A DNA stretch of 39,147 nucleotides from Bacteroidales bacterium (GTDB lineage: Bacteria > Bacteroidota > Bacteroidia > Bacteroidales > UBA932). The stretch lies in assembly GCA_017557535.1 (NCBI GenBank), contig JAFYYM010000058.1, forward strand, positions 1-39,147, given 5' to 3'. Both the position numbers and the translations under genes were made by a program. Below are positions 8,284 to 17,485 of the stretch, one piece after another (position 1 is the stretch's first letter; every line of letters begins with the position of its first letter). The notes beneath the pieces were generated by a model. The model was not told the DNA's origin and ran no database searches. It was given only the letters and a program-made list of their open reading frames with translations.

Positions 8284-9288
8284 CTAATCTTTCGTAAAAC
8301 GTTTCGCGAATAAGGCGAAAACTCGTTCTCCCCAGAAACCCGACCGATAAATCAGCCGGTTTCTCCGCGTGAGTTTGGATTTGAACTTCTGGAACCACTC
8401 TCTATCTGAGTGCATGGCCTGGTAATAAGCGGATTTCTCCGTGCCTGGCAGCAGGTTATACCTGCGGGCGAACTGGTTCACTTCATGGCACATATTCCGG
8501 CTGATCTCCCGGACGATGCCGACTGGGACCTTACCGTCAACCGTGTTTTGCAACCTTTCCAGCTCGTACGGAAACTGGAATGACCATACGGCCGCTTTTT
8601 TTGCTGTATTTTTGTTAGCAGTAATCGAACCAGCACTGGAACGATATAGATAGCAATGCTCCGATATAGCCTTCACGCGCTTCGAAAGCAACAATGTTTC
8701 CCAAGCAAAAGGACAATCCTGAGAAATATACAAGTCAGGGAAACGGATTCCATTCTCTTCGATCAGCCCCCGCCTGAAAAGCCGGAGCCATAGGAGCGAC
8801 AGCCTTGTCAAGCGATCGCCAAAACATTCGTGTACGAACATGCCTCCGTCCATGACTTCCGTGTCCTTGAAAATGTCCTTCGCGGGATGAATGTCCTCCG
8901 GATGTTCATCAAGGAACTCGTCATAATTGAACAATAGCAAATCCAGATTGAAGGACAGCGCCATTTCCAGCAGACGTGGGGCGACAGCCGGCTTCACCAA
9001 GTCATCCGAATCCACAAACCAGATATAATCGCCTTGCGCGATATCCAATCCCCGGTTACGGGCAGCACCGGAATACATATTCCGGGGCTGATCCAACAAA
9101 ATGAGGTTGGAATGATTATCCGAGAATGCCGCAATCCGGTCGTGGGTGTCATCCGTGGAACAGTCGTTCACGCATATGACCTCGAACTCATCCTCGGGCA
9201 TCCCCTGGGCATAAAGACTCCGCAGCGTATCGGTTATGAAGCGGCCGACGTTGTAGCAAGGGAGAATAAATGAAAGCCTCACAGACAT
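8284..9288 (-). CDS. Glycosyltransferase family 2
   Basis: A 334-residue GT2 enzyme with the canonical start LSFILPCYNVGRFITDTLRS, the nucleotide site VNDCSTDDT and the metal-binding WFVDSDDLVKP, so the GT-A domain is complete. The C-terminal part is basic (FKSKLTRRNR and RSGFWGERVFALFAKRF), as in many membrane-associated capsule GT2 proteins. Its start overlaps the asparagine-synthase-like gene by 10 bases. It adds one residue of the repeat unit; specificity is unknown. Confidence 0.92.
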   Translation of the reverse strand: MSVRLSFILPCYNVGRFITDTLRSLYAQGMPEDEFEVICVNDCSTDDTHDRIAAFSDNHSNLILLDQPRNMYSGAARNRGLDIAQGDYIWFVDSDDLVKPAVAPRLLEMALSFNLDLLLFNYDEFLDEHPEDIHPAKDIFKDTEVMDGGMFVHECFGDRLTRLSLLWLRLFRRGLIEENGIRFPDLYISQDCPFAWETLLLSKRVKAISEHCYLYRSSAGSITANKNTAKKAAVWSFQFPYELERLQNTVDGKVPVGIVREISRNMCHEVNQFARRYNLLPGTEKSAYYQAMHSDREWFQKFKSKLTRRNRLIYRSGFWGERVFALFAKRFTKD

Positions 9289-11066
9289 AGCTTGATGGCG
9301 GATAATACGGACAAAGCCTGCAACTTGTCATAGGTTGCATCACTGTCTTCATACAAACGGCGCATATCTTCCCGGATGACAGGATCCGAAACCAAAGCGT
9401 TGTTGGCAGCCCAATAACCGTCCATGAAAGACTTCAATTCCGGGTTAGTCGCATACCAATAATCGACCGGATTCATATCATTCTTGGAGGCGATGACGAC
9501 CGTCTGCCCGTTCTTCGGCCGTTTCACTTTCTTCCGCAGACCCAGGCGGCGAAGGATGAATCCCTTCAGATAGTCCCGGAAACCCGGTTCCGAGAAATGA
9601 GGAACCTGATAGCCCAAAACACGCATGCTCCGTTTCTGCACCTCATTGTCAATGCGTTCAATCCGTCGGCCGCTTCCCGTCCAGATATAAGCCGCCGCTC
9701 CGGGATACTTGTCCAGAACCCAGTCGAAATAGATTTTGTGGTTCAATCGGTATTTCAGGGGGATACTGAAACAGAATTCCATGAAATCGACATTGCAGAA
9801 GGGGGACAGGTTCTCCGTAAAGCGATGGTCATAACCCAAAGTACCTTGTCCTACAAAACAGAAGCCCCGGTTGTACATCAAGTACATTTCGGCGTTTTCG
9901 TACGGGTATTTAAATAGATAATCCTTCAACCGGCCTGCCAGGACCGTCGAATACCCCCCATCCACGATAGAAGGAACAGTATCATACGACATGGAAGATT
10001 TCTGATATGAACCGATGATGACATCTCCCAGTTCCCCGGTATGCACAATCCCGTACTCCGAATAATCCAGTTTGTTGAACAGGCTCCATGTGTGCGAAAC
10101 CCCGAAGAAGCAGGCACTTCCGCCGGTCATCGCCGTCACGTCGTCCAATGCATATATGCAATTGCCATTGTCAAGATACTTGAACATGAACTCATTGCGC
10201 AGTTCAGAAGCAACCTTCTGGGCCACCTTGAAATCGGTATAGCCGGATTGACTGAAAGTCAGGTTCAACTGCTGCCAATAGCCGAGTTCATGGGCCACCC
10301 AGACCACCATTCGCGAGTCCAAACCACCGCTTAGGGTTGCCCAATGCTTGTACCCGTACTCGCGGTCTTTCTCGAAATCCAGACGTACAGCTTCCCGGAA
10401 TAACCGGTCGATTCCTTCCACGGCCTCCTCCACACTCATCTCCCTCGGTTTGTTGGTAAAACGGTGATACTGGACCTCCTCCAACCTGCCGTCCGATAAA
10501 GTCCAGTAATGGCCGGCCGGCAATTTGTGGATTTCCGAGAACAGAGTCCTGTCTTCAATAACATAGCCCAAAGTAAGCGCCATATAAACGGAATCACGGT
10601 CCAAGGTCGGCCGTATCCCGTTAGCCTTCATGGTTTCGACGAGATACAGGACTTCCGTGCCCACGACGAAACCATCTCCGATGCGGGCATACAAAACCTG
10701 CTTGTCGCCGATATGATCCGTAAAAAACAGCCAACGACATTCCACTTTATCATAAACGAAACCGCAGAACGATCCACGAAAATCCTTGTAGAAAGTATCC
10801 TTCTGCTCGGAAAGCATCTTCCAGACGCAATCCTTCCAATCCTCTGCCTGATAACTTTCCACCAACTGGTGGTTATTGACGACAACCCCTTCCAACAACA
10901 ACACATATCGGTCATTATCCAGAAGCATCTTGTCGTTCTGGAATTTCCGGCAGGTCCGCCAACTGACCTGGTAACCATCCCCGGTCAATTCGGTTACGGA
11001 AAGGGCGGACTCCTTCTCGGCGGGGATGACGATACCATCTCCGACCGTTACGATGAAACCGGGCAT
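9279..11066 (-). CDS. Asparagine-synthase-like amidotransferase without the glutaminase cysteine
   Basis: A 595-residue protein built like AsnB: an N-terminal Ntn-hydrolase-like domain (about 1-200, with FTDHIGDKQVLYAR and the LPAGHYW hinge) and a C-terminal ATP-pyrophosphatase domain with SGGLDSR at 246-252. In true AsnB residue 2 is the nucleophilic cysteine (MCG); here the start is MPGFI, so glutamine hydrolysis looks impossible. Relatives without this cysteine, such as beta-lactam synthetase, use the adenylating half for other bond-forming reactions. In this setting it may amidate a uronic acid or join an amine to a carboxyl on the polysaccharide, but that is inference. It overlaps the WecF-like gene by 19 bases. 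Confidence 0.88.
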   Translation of the reverse strand: MPGFIVTVGDGIVIPAEKESALSVTELTGDGYQVSWRTCRKFQNDKMLLDNDRYVLLLEGVVVNNHQLVESYQAEDWKDCVWKMLSEQKDTFYKDFRGSFCGFVYDKVECRWLFFTDHIGDKQVLYARIGDGFVVGTEVLYLVETMKANGIRPTLDRDSVYMALTLGYVIEDRTLFSEIHKLPAGHYWTLSDGRLEEVQYHRFTNKPREMSVEEAVEGIDRLFREAVRLDFEKDREYGYKHWATLSGGLDSRMVVWVAHELGYWQQLNLTFSQSGYTDFKVAQKVASELRNEFMFKYLDNGNCIYALDDVTAMTGGSACFFGVSHTWSLFNKLDYSEYGIVHTGELGDVIIGSYQKSSMSYDTVPSIVDGGYSTVLAGRLKDYLFKYPYENAEMYLMYNRGFCFVGQGTLGYDHRFTENLSPFCNVDFMEFCFSIPLKYRLNHKIYFDWVLDKYPGAAAYIWTGSGRRIERIDNEVQKRSMRVLGYQVPHFSEPGFRDYLKGFILRRLGLRKKVKRPKNGQTVVIASKNDMNPVDYWYATNPELKSFMDGYWAANNALVSDPVIREDMRRLYEDSDATYDKLQALSVLSAIKLCL

Positions 11067-12238
11067 AGCAATTCTTTTAAATGATTCATTCTGGACTGGT
11101 CGGAATACTCCGCCTCGATGGCGGCCATTGTCTCATCCCGGTGCGCCTGGGCTTTGATGATGGCTTCCCGCAAATCAGTCTTATGCATTTCCCGGACATC
11201 GTACACCGCATCCACACCCATCCGTTTCAACATATCATATTGCGGATTTCGAGGCTTCATGAACACGGGTTTTCCCAAGGTCAGCGCCGTCATGATGTTA
11301 CCTTCTGCCTGCTGGCGATTATGGAACATCATCACGACGTCCATCTCCTGCATGAACCGGACAAAGGCGAACTTGTCCAGATACTCCGTAATGGGATGGA
11401 ATGCGTCCCCGAACAGTTTCCGCCCACTTTCCAAAGCCCATTCTTTCGCATCAGGATCCCCGTATGACAGGAAGGTATAGACTTCGAACGGAACTTTGAC
11501 CTTATTCTTCAGATAGCGGAAAGCGTCCAGATGATTGCCGTTGGGATCACTGGAGTTGCCGAACAGGATTTTGAGAGGGGCTCCCTCGGCAGGAACAGGC
11601 AACAAAGGCATGGATTTGGCGATATCGAAGTTCTGATCGAACGTCCCAACCATATGCTGCGCTTTGCAACCCGGATATAGTTTTTTCACCAATTCGACTT
11701 CGGGGCCTGAATGCTCCGTTATCACGATGTAATCAATCCGACGAATCGTTGCCAGTTTCCACTCATACTCCTTCTGTACCTCCTTCTTGAATTTCAACCA
11801 ATTCTTGCAGCGGTACCAGAGCCAAGGTTTTCCCTTCGGGAAAAAACGAGGATACAATTTCGTCCGCTTGACCTTACGCTTAGTCAGCGGATCGAACAAC
11901 CATTCCGCATGCCACCAATAGGGCATCGAATAAAACTCTGCACCCATCAGGTACACGTAGACAGGGTTCTTGATTCCCGACCGAAGGATAGCACTCCCTA
12001 TCTTGTCATCATACCAGGAGACGAACAACCGGTCCTCCTGCTTCAGCGATTTCAATCGCTCTACAAAATGGCCGAAGTCTTCACCGATATATTCGACAGG
12101 CCGGTCCGTATGGAAGAAATCGCTCTTCCCTTCCTTCCCGCGCACCCAGATGACATTATCATCCTCTAGGTGAAGACGATAGATATCTTCAATATAGGTG
12201 TTGAAGAACTTCTCCTGGGTAATGATATGATAATTCAT
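11048..12238 (-). CDS. TDP-Fuc4NAc transferase family protein (WecF-like, GT56)
   Basis: A 396-residue protein resembling WecF, the GT56 enzyme that moves N-acetylfucosamine (Fuc4NAc) from dTDP to a lipid-linked acceptor in enterobacterial common antigen. Supporting signs are VYLMGAEFYSM, the block FGNSSDPNGNHLDAFRYL (226-243) that matches the conserved GNSxDxxxxH region, FHNRQQAEGNI, and LGKPVFMKPRNPQY. The strongest context is the WecE-like aminotransferase directly upstream with an ATGA overlap: one makes the amino sugar and the other transfers it. The protein is longer than Escherichia coli WecF, and the acceptor here is presumably a different glycan. No WecG or other common-antigen genes are present. 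Confidence 0.85.
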   Translation of the reverse strand: MNYHIITQEKFFNTYIEDIYRLHLEDDNVIWVRGKEGKSDFFHTDRPVEYIGEDFGHFVERLKSLKQEDRLFVSWYDDKIGSAILRSGIKNPVYVYLMGAEFYSMPYWWHAEWLFDPLTKRKVKRTKLYPRFFPKGKPWLWYRCKNWLKFKKEVQKEYEWKLATIRRIDYIVITEHSGPEVELVKKLYPGCKAQHMVGTFDQNFDIAKSMPLLPVPAEGAPLKILFGNSSDPNGNHLDAFRYLKNKVKVPFEVYTFLSYGDPDAKEWALESGRKLFGDAFHPITEYLDKFAFVRFMQEMDVVMMFHNRQQAEGNIMTALTLGKPVFMKPRNPQYDMLKRMGVDAVYDVREMHKTDLREAIIKAQAHRDETMAAIEAEYSDQSRMNHLKELLCPVSS

Positions 12239-13353
12239 CGGGCGATGATTTCAACGATTTGGCGGACCGTTTCCAACTCTAAGTCGTAGTACATTGGCAG
12301 CCGTACCAGGCAATCCGAGTAACGGTCGCTCTGAGGTAACCGCCGTCCATCATGTTTGTCTGCATAATAGGGACTGCTATGAAGGCTGAGGTAATGGAAT
12401 ACGGCAAGGATATCTTCCTCCCGAAGACGTCGAATCAATTCGGTGCGTTTTTCCAGGCTCGGGAGAACAAGATAAAACATGTGGGCATTGTTGGTTGCGT
12501 ACTCCGGAATGTCCGGCAACGTGAATCTTCCGGCATCGGCAAGCGGCTTGAGCAGATGGGCATACTCATTCCAGAGCATCTTGCGGCGGTCCTGAATCTC
12601 GTCCATCGACTCCAGCTGCGCCCAGAGGAAAGCTGCGGTGAGCTCGCTGGGAAGGAATGAACTCCCAATGTCACACCATCCATATTTGTTGACTTCCCCG
12701 CGGAAGAATTCCGCCCGATTCGTACCTTTCTCCCACAGAATCTCGGACCGGCGGATGAAACGTTCGTCGTTGATGCCAAGCAGACCGCCTTCCCCTGCGA
12801 TTATGTTCTTGGTTTCATGGAAACTGAAGGCCGACAGATGGCCGATGGTTCCCAACGGACGGCCCTTGTAATAGGAATCGATGGCCTGCGCCGCATCCTC
12901 CACCACAATCAGGTTGTACTTCTCTGCAAGGGCCATGATCTTGTCCATGTCGCAGGCAACGCCGGCATAGTGTACAGGGACAATGACTTTTGTGCGAGGT
13001 GTAATCAATGCCTCAATCTGATCCGCGTCTATATTGGGATTCCGGGACATTGAATCGGCAAAAACGATGCGGGCGCCTTCCCGGACGAAAGCCAAAGCTG
13101 ATGACACAAAGGTATAGGACGGAACGATGACTTCGTCACCCGGCTTCAAGTCACAAAGCAAGGCCGCCATCTCCAGCGCATCCGTGCAACTCGTGGTAAG
13201 CAGGCATTTCTTGAAGCCAAACCTTTCTTCAAAGAAACGTTGACAACGTTTGGTAAACTCGCCGTTCCCGGAAAGTTTTCCGTTCTTCAGGACGGCTTCC
13301 GCGATATACTCGGTCTCTTTCCCGGTCAGGTGAGGCTGATTGAAGTGAATCAT
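12235..13353 (-). CDS. wecE: dTDP-4-amino-4,6-dideoxygalactose transaminase (WecE/RffA-like)
   Basis: A 372-residue DegT/DnrJ/EryC1 aminotransferase whose sequence is very close to the WecE/RffA type: IHFNQPHLTGKETEYI, KLSGNGEFTKRCQ, LLTTSCTDALEMAA, VPSYTFVSSALAF, PVHYAGVACDMD and the PLP lysine in FHETKNIIAGEGG (Lys182). It aminates C4 of dTDP-4-keto-6-deoxygalactose/glucose with glutamate to give dTDP-Fuc4N. The acetylation step (WecD in E. coli, a GNAT) could be served by the GNAT half of the fusion at 4991-6556 or the hexapeptide protein at 14264-15100. Four-base overlaps join it to the genes on both sides. Confidence 0.93.
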   Translation of the reverse strand: MIHFNQPHLTGKETEYIAEAVLKNGKLSGNGEFTKRCQRFFEERFGFKKCLLTTSCTDALEMAALLCDLKPGDEVIVPSYTFVSSALAFVREGARIVFADSMSRNPNIDADQIEALITPRTKVIVPVHYAGVACDMDKIMALAEKYNLIVVEDAAQAIDSYYKGRPLGTIGHLSAFSFHETKNIIAGEGGLLGINDERFIRRSEILWEKGTNRAEFFRGEVNKYGWCDIGSSFLPSELTAAFLWAQLESMDEIQDRRKMLWNEYAHLLKPLADAGRFTLPDIPEYATNNAHMFYLVLPSLEKRTELIRRLREEDILAVFHYLSLHSSPYYADKHDGRRLPQSDRYSDCLVRLPMYYDLELETVRQIVEIIAR

Positions 13354-14267
13354 TTCTTTTTCTTGAGAATCTTATGAATGTGGCTGAAAGCGTGCGGGGA
13401 GAAATGCCTTGCTTTCAAATAGTGCCACGTATATTTGACGAACCTCTTCCAACTGAAGAATGATGAGTGACGATAGATGGAGAGCAACGACCGCATATAA
13501 TCCAGATACTCACCCTTATTCTTTCTGTATAAGGGCCCTCCCAATCTCCGGCAGATGGCATCCAGTTGGGAAATCAGGGAATAATGATAGGTCCTGACCT
13601 CCCGCTTTTGGTCACCGATGGAGATGGACGCGGCATTATTGATACGATACAGATAGAGAGGTACCGGTATGTGCAACACGTTTCCGTGTTCTTCCAGCAA
13701 AAGGTACAAATCCCGGTCCACATCGGCTTTCAAGAACGGATTCATTCCTGGCGATGCATCATACGCCTTCTTCTTGAACGAGGTGAAATGACCGACAATC
13801 TTTTGTCGGTAGATGAGCATGTCCTTATCGGAGGGGATTTTGCCCACCAGGTCCCACACGGGCATTTCTTCATTCCTGTCCCCGGAATACCGATAGCATG
13901 TCGAATAAATCAAGCTGCATTCAGGATGCGCGGCATGGGCTTCCACCATCGCCTCCAGGGCGGTTGGCATCAAGGCATCGTCGGGATCCAGGAAACCGCA
14001 CAATTCCCCGTTCGCCAACTCGGCGCAGCGACGCTTCGTGTAACCGCAACCCTGATTCCTATCATTGTAGTAAATATGAAATCGCACGTCTGCAGCATAC
14101 TTCTCGTAGATTTCCGAAGAGTTGTCTAAGGATTTGTCATCTACCAGAATAATCTCCCAATGGGTATAAGACTGTGCCAATACGCTGTCAATGGCCTCCT
14201 GAAGATATCGGCCATTGTTGTAGTTGGCAATCAAGATGGAGAATAGTGGTCTGACTTCTTTACTCAT
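13350..14267 (-). CDS. Glycosyltransferase family 2
   Basis: A 305-residue GT2 protein with FSILIANYNNGRYLQEAIDSV at the N-terminus, LVDDKSLDNS at the nucleotide site, and LDPDDALMP carrying the metal-binding aspartates. The C-terminus is strongly basic (the last 35 residues contain many Lys, Arg and His), suggesting membrane contact. It lies between the hexapeptide acyltransferase and WecE with ATGA overlaps on both sides. Substrate unknown. Confidence 0.92.
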   Translation of the reverse strand: MSKEVRPLFSILIANYNNGRYLQEAIDSVLAQSYTHWEIILVDDKSLDNSSEIYEKYAADVRFHIYYNDRNQGCGYTKRRCAELANGELCGFLDPDDALMPTALEAMVEAHAAHPECSLIYSTCYRYSGDRNEEMPVWDLVGKIPSDKDMLIYRQKIVGHFTSFKKKAYDASPGMNPFLKADVDRDLYLLLEEHGNVLHIPVPLYLYRINNAASISIGDQKREVRTYHYSLISQLDAICRRLGGPLYRKNKGEYLDYMRSLLSIYRHSSFFSWKRFVKYTWHYLKARHFSPHAFSHIHKILKKKK

Positions 14268-15100
14268 ATTGTCTGTCCTTTCGGAGATACGACTATGCCT
14301 CCTTCCTCCACCACCATGTTTGAAACGATTGCCCGTGTGCCGACTGTCACATTGTCTTTCAGGGTCACTCCTTTCAAGACACAGGCGTATTTACCAATCC
14401 AGTTACCATCGCCAATCGTCACCGGAGAGGTTTTAGGGCGATTCCGTTCTTTTCCTATTTGGGGGAAATCTTTCTCAAACGCTTCGATTCTTTCTTCCAA
14501 AGTATATGCGCAATGTGTATTCGTGTCCCAGATATCGCAACTGTATGAAATCATGTTATACGAGCCAATCGTAACGGATTCATCCGCCCGAATTTCTGTC
14601 TGTTCGTTGATGCAGTTATACCGGCCGATCGATGCTTTCCCACCGAAACGAATCCAAAAAGACCCCATGATTCGATTATGGTCTCCCACCTCCAAACTTC
14701 CAGCCATGACGGAAACACAAGGACGGATTATGCTCATGCCAGAATCGAAATGATTCTCCTCCGCAATGTATACCTTCCCTTTTCCGACTGAAAAATCCAC
14801 GTTATGGTAATGTCCGTCTTTTCCGAAAACCACATCCGAGCCATTCCAAGCACAAATGTCCATACCATCCAGACGGACCCCATCTTCAATCCGCACACTA
14901 CTGCCGGAGGCGACTTGAAAAGCAACGTTCCTAACCACAGCGCCAGCGCCAACCCATATGACCGACTTCCCACTCAGTTTGATGACGCTGTCCCTGACCG
15001 TGGCTTGTTTGTCCACCGACCACGATGAGTCACCACTGACTCGGATCTCATTATGGTAGCGAAGCCGATTATACAACCGAATCAATTTCCTGAATCTCAT
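14264..15100 (-). CDS. Left-handed beta-helix (hexapeptide) acyltransferase
   Basis: A 278-residue protein made mostly of imperfect hexapeptide turns, for example SVIKLSGKSVIWVGAGAVV, VTIGSYNMIS, VTIGDGNWIGKYACVLKGV and NVTVGTRAIV. This is the LbH fold of acetyltransferases that acylate sugar hydroxyl or amino groups. The open frame runs 24 codons further upstream, but those codons lie in the Wzt-like gene; I took the ATG at 15100 (MRFRKLIRLYN), which still overlaps that gene by 32 bases. It could N-acetylate one of the amino sugars (FdtC, QdtC and PglD are of this fold) or O-acetylate the polymer. Confidence 0.82.
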   Translation of the reverse strand: MRFRKLIRLYNRLRYHNEIRVSGDSSWSVDKQATVRDSVIKLSGKSVIWVGAGAVVRNVAFQVASGSSVRIEDGVRLDGMDICAWNGSDVVFGKDGHYHNVDFSVGKGKVYIAEENHFDSGMSIIRPCVSVMAGSLEVGDHNRIMGSFWIRFGGKASIGRYNCINEQTEIRADESVTIGSYNMISYSCDIWDTNTHCAYTLEERIEAFEKDFPQIGKERNRPKTSPVTIGDGNWIGKYACVLKGVTLKDNVTVGTRAIVSNMVVEEGGIVVSPKGQTI

Positions 15101-16373
15101 AGTCGGCAATGAAATGGCCCAAACCCTTCCTGTGAATCTTTCCGGTACCGAAGAAATCACCGGCCTCCACATATAGCGTGCAGATATTGTCTATCCAGTC
15201 CACAATATTGTTGAACTTGTCCGACAGATAGAAGGCCAACGTATAGGCTCCCATGGTCAATTGGCAACGAGGGATAATGAAATCTATCCGCTTCTCGTCC
15301 TCCTTCTCCGAAATGTGAATCTCTTTGCCGAGGAACTGGTTATTCATCACCAAGTTCCTTTGTCCGTATTCATCGTTGATACCAATACTCAGTTCTGCAA
15401 TCTGGTCATCACGCGTCCATCCGCAGTTTTTTAGATAGATCGAAACCTTGAAAGCATCACCAATGGAAACTCGGTCAATGATATTGTTATCCATTCCGCG
15501 GAAGATAACATTGCTCAATTTCAACTTTCCGGTTCCTTTTCGGTCCTGCCGATCCTCGATCCGGTTTGTGACATATTGTTGATTGGTCCGCTGATACTCC
15601 AGGACGACTGACTCAATGTCTCCTGTATATTTGATGCTCCCGTTCTCCAGCAAGATGCCGTTGTTGCAAAGTGCCCGGATACTTGCCATATTATGGCTCA
15701 CGAACAATACCGTCCGCCCACCGCCCCGGCTAACATCCTGCATCTTTCCGATAGCTTTTTTCTGAAACTCTGCGTCACCCACTGCCAGCACTTCATCCAC
15801 GACCAGAATCTCCGGCTCCAGGTGGGCCGCGACTGCAAATCCCAGACGGACCGTCATACCGGAAGAATACCTCTTGACCGGGGTGTCGATATACCGCTCG
15901 CAACCAGAGAATGCGACAATCTCATCCAGTTTCCGAGTGACATCATTCTTCGTCATGCCCATGATGGCCCCGTTCATATAGATGTTTTCCCGACCGGTCA
16001 TTTCCGGATGGAAGCCTGTGCCCACTTCCAAAAGGGAGCCAATCCTACCACGGGCTCGAATCGTACCGACCGTTGGCCCAGTCACCTTGGACAAGAGTTT
16101 CAAGAGCGTACTCTTCCCGGCCCCGTTCTTCCCTATGATTCCAACAACATCCCCCTGCTCGACCTTGAAGTCGATGTCCTTAAGAGCCCATACATATTCA
16201 CTGGAACCAGCCACAGACCGGTCATTAGTCTCACTGATTTTCAAGTACGGGTCCTCCTTTCCCAGAACACTCGTCTGCCACCAACGGTTCAGGTCGTGAG
16301 ACAGAGTCTTCGTGGACACCAGTCCCAAACGGTATTGTTTTCCTACGTGATCAAATACAATTGCAGTTGACAT
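15069..16373 (-). CDS. wzt: Polysaccharide ABC transporter ATPase with Wzt-type C-terminal domain
   Basis: A 434-residue ATPase. Residues 1 to about 260 are the nucleotide-binding domain: Walker A GKNGAGKST (81-89), signature YSSGM (170-174), Walker B ILVVDE (190-195) and the switch His228 in FVSHN. Residues about 270-434 form a predicted beta-sandwich like the carbohydrate-binding domain of Wzt, which reads the finished O-polysaccharide before export. It should pair with the permease at 28304-29176, although almost 12 kb separates the two genes. Neighbouring genes are tightly packed (GH43 stop 13 bases upstream). The extra C-terminal domain implies that chain end modification may gate export. 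Confidence 0.92.
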   Translation of the reverse strand: MSTAIVFDHVGKQYRLGLVSTKTLSHDLNRWWQTSVLGKEDPYLKISETNDRSVAGSSEYVWALKDIDFKVEQGDVVGIIGKNGAGKSTLLKLLSKVTGPTVGTIRARGRIGSLLEVGTGFHPEMTGRENIYMNGAIMGMTKNDVTRKLDEIVAFSGCERYIDTPVKRYSSGMTVRLGFAVAAHLEPEILVVDEVLAVGDAEFQKKAIGKMQDVSRGGGRTVLFVSHNMASIRALCNNGILLENGSIKYTGDIESVVLEYQRTNQQYVTNRIEDRQDRKGTGKLKLSNVIFRGMDNNIIDRVSIGDAFKVSIYLKNCGWTRDDQIAELSIGINDEYGQRNLVMNNQFLGKEIHISEKEDEKRIDFIIPRCQLTMGAYTLAFYLSDKFNNIVDWIDNICTLYVEAGDFFGTGKIHRKGLGHFIADYEIQEIDSVV

Positions 16374-16386
16374 ATTCTTTTATCAT

Positions 16387-17475
16387 TTATTCAAAATAAG
16401 GGATTTCAGAAGAAACGGACGGGGCACCCTCCTGCATGATGGGCCAGCCATCTACCCAAATGATTCGATCCAAGAAAGTAAGACGGTTCAGTTCGGGATT
16501 GGAGAGCAAATACCCATGATATAAGAGCCAGTCATCCCCCCGGTCATCCGTAACAATCTCGGCATTGTGACCGGGACCAGCCACAAAGTCATTTCCTTTC
16601 AGAATGACAACCCCAGCATTATCCAACAAAGATTTACCCTGACGGTCAGAATAAGGGCCAAAGAGACTCATTGAGCGGCCTACACGAACATTATAGCTAC
16701 TGGAGACGCCATTACAACACGAACCGTGTGAAAGGAAGAGATAATAAAAACTCCCTCTTTTATGAATATATGTCCCTTCTCCACCGTTCCCGGCAATCCT
16801 TCTCGCTTTCGCCCCTTCCTTCACAGACAATCCGTCATCGGACAGTTGGATGCCATATATGCCATAATGACTTCCCCAAAACAAATAATTCTTTCCATTA
16901 TCTGCTATGAAGAAAGGGTCAATGCTGTTTTGAACATTGATCTCCCGGCTTCCAAACAGTTTTCCCACATCCACGAAAGGGCCTGCAGGATGATTGGCGA
17001 CGGCAACCCCGATACCGCAATCCCATTCTCCTCCCCAACGGGACTTAGAATAATACAGGACATACTTCCCCCCGATATAATTAATATCAGGAGCCCAAAG
17101 ACTGCCTTCAAAAGAAGTCGGCCGGGTCTGGTCATTGAATGCGGTTCCAACAAAATACCAATTGACCAGGTCTATAGACTTATATATTGGGATGTTTGGA
17201 AAGTGACTCGACTCCGTAGAATAAAGATAGAAGATACTATCTTTACGGATAACAGAAGGATCGGGAGCATCGTTACGGATAACAGGATTATCGTATTTCT
17301 TAACATAATTAATTAGGGTATCCGAAACACGGATTGTATCCGTATATATTTTCGTATTCGTGACATAGACGGTATCCACATCACGGACGATTTGCGCTAC
17401 AACCAGTTTTTGTGCACAAGACGAAAGGAAGAATTCCCAAAGCAGGAAAACAAGCAATGATAGTCTCTTGGGCAT
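16387..17475 (-). CDS. Glycoside hydrolase family 43 lipoprotein
   Basis: A 362-residue secreted enzyme. The start MPKRLSLLVFLLWEFFLSSC is a lipoprotein signal with lipid-modified Cys20, followed by a spacer to about residue 60. The rest is a five-bladed beta-propeller of GH43 type, with the expected catalytic trio: Asp72 in APDPS (base), Asp186 in NSIDPFF and Glu233 in GEGTYI (acid). GH43 enzymes usually cleave alpha-L-arabinofuranosides or beta-xylosides; some act on galactofuranose-like furanosides. It is embedded in the biosynthetic operon between glf and wzt, so it may trim or remodel the furanose-containing polymer rather than digest food glycans. It looks AT-richer than several neighbours. 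Confidence 0.9.
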   Translation of the reverse strand: MPKRLSLLVFLLWEFFLSSCAQKLVVAQIVRDVDTVYVTNTKIYTDTIRVSDTLINYVKKYDNPVIRNDAPDPSVIRKDSIFYLYSTESSHFPNIPIYKSIDLVNWYFVGTAFNDQTRPTSFEGSLWAPDINYIGGKYVLYYSKSRWGGEWDCGIGVAVANHPAGPFVDVGKLFGSREINVQNSIDPFFIADNGKNYLFWGSHYGIYGIQLSDDGLSVKEGAKARRIAGNGGEGTYIHKRGSFYYLFLSHGSCCNGVSSSYNVRVGRSMSLFGPYSDRQGKSLLDNAGVVILKGNDFVAGPGHNAEIVTDDRGDDWLLYHGYLLSNPELNRLTFLDRIIWVDGWPIMQEGAPSVSSEIPYFE

Positions 17476-17485
17476 TATTAAGTTA

